Origin: Pseudomonas umsongensis
Lineage (GTDB): Bacteria; Pseudomonadota; Gammaproteobacteria; Pseudomonadales; Pseudomonadaceae
Assembly (NCBI RefSeq): GCF_002236105.1
Contig: NZ_NIWU01000003.1
Location: 622,501 to 686,500, forward strand
Length of the DNA stretch: 64,000 nt
Direction of reading: 5' to 3'
Part shown: positions 63,856-64,000 of the stretch, in pieces
Position numbering within the stretch: position 1 is the stretch's first letter
How the letters are laid out: each line of letters begins with the position of its first letter
The notes under the pieces: model-generated
Database searches by the model: none
The model's input: the letters and a program-made list of their open reading frames with translations, nothing else
What the model was told of the DNA's origin: nothing
Position numbers and translations under genes: made by a program

Positions 63856-64000
63856 TCAGAAGTCCAGCGCAACCCCAACGGAAATCCCTTGCTGGGTAAA
63901 GTCATCATCCTTGCGCAACGTATACCCGCCACGCAGCGCAAGATCGGCCGTCAACTTGTGGCTGATCCCCAGGCTCACGCGGTTCAAGTGGCTCTGCGGT
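63856..64000 (-). CDS. Outer-membrane beta-barrel protein, C-terminal end only
   Basis: The last ~48 codons read on the reverse strand, with alternating hydrophobic strands: NRVSLGISHKLTADLALRGG and YTLRKDDDFTQQGISVG, ending VALDF. A terminal Phe is the outer-membrane insertion signal read by BamA. The gene continues beyond the window, so the family (autotransporter, porin or other) cannot be set. Confidence 0.65.
   Translation of the reverse strand, partial: PQSHLNRVSLGISHKLTADLALRGGYTLRKDDDFTQQGISVGVALDF

Overview
The window is chromosomal DNA of a Pseudomonas, most likely of the P. fluorescens group. The gene order (pqqF, davA/davB; tRNA, rmcA, rpoD, dnaG, rpsU, tsaD; cca; surA, lptD, amgK, murU; agt genes, rpe, gph, trpE) is the conserved Pseudomonas arrangement. 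The codon use is GC-rich, and the intergenic repeats built on GTGGGAGCGAGCCTGCTCG are typical of fluorescent pseudomonads. All family calls rest on reading motifs and remembered gene order; no database search was made.

Region 1 (1-8400): the 5' part of pqqF (PQQ-processing peptidase); the lysine to 5-aminovalerate genes davA and davB; an Lrp/AsnC regulator; the PQQ-dependent membrane glucose dehydrogenase gcd; and a small stand-alone M41-like metallopeptidase.

Region 2 (8417-22187): a genomic island of about 13.8 kb in the 3' end of a tRNA gene with anticodon CAT (probably tRNA-Ile2). A perfect 50-bp direct repeat flanks it: a tRNA fragment on the left, the intact tRNA on the right. It carries a P4-type integrase, an AlpA-like regulator, remnants of phage replication genes with an octanucleotide tandem repeat, a recombinase-like protein lacking catalytic residues next to an intact tyrosine recombinase, and a type I restriction-modification operon in the order hsdR-hsdS-X-hsdM. 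X looks like a PrrC-type anticodon nuclease (ABC-type ATPase plus an Arg-Glu-His triad). This is the most interesting system in the window: DNA restriction translationally coupled to a latent tRNA-cutting suicide device.

Region 3 (22139-51336): core genome. It holds the tRNA; rmcA (PAS/GGDEF/EAL); the macromolecular synthesis cluster rpsU-dnaG-rpoD; tsaD, plsY, folB-folK and cca; the stress cluster prkA-yeaH-spoVR; glpE; the run lptD-surA-pdxA-rsmA-apaG-apaH; the divergent amgK-murU-djlA run (cell-wall recycling and a co-chaperone); and a DUF3530 protein.

Region 4 (51410-64000): the two-component system agtSR and ABC transporter agtABCD for 5-aminovalerate/GABA, an iron-type alcohol dehydrogenase, then rpe-gph-trpE, and the 3' end of an outer-membrane barrel gene. 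davBA makes 5-aminovalerate from lysine and agt is expected to import it, so both ends of the window bear on one catabolic route.
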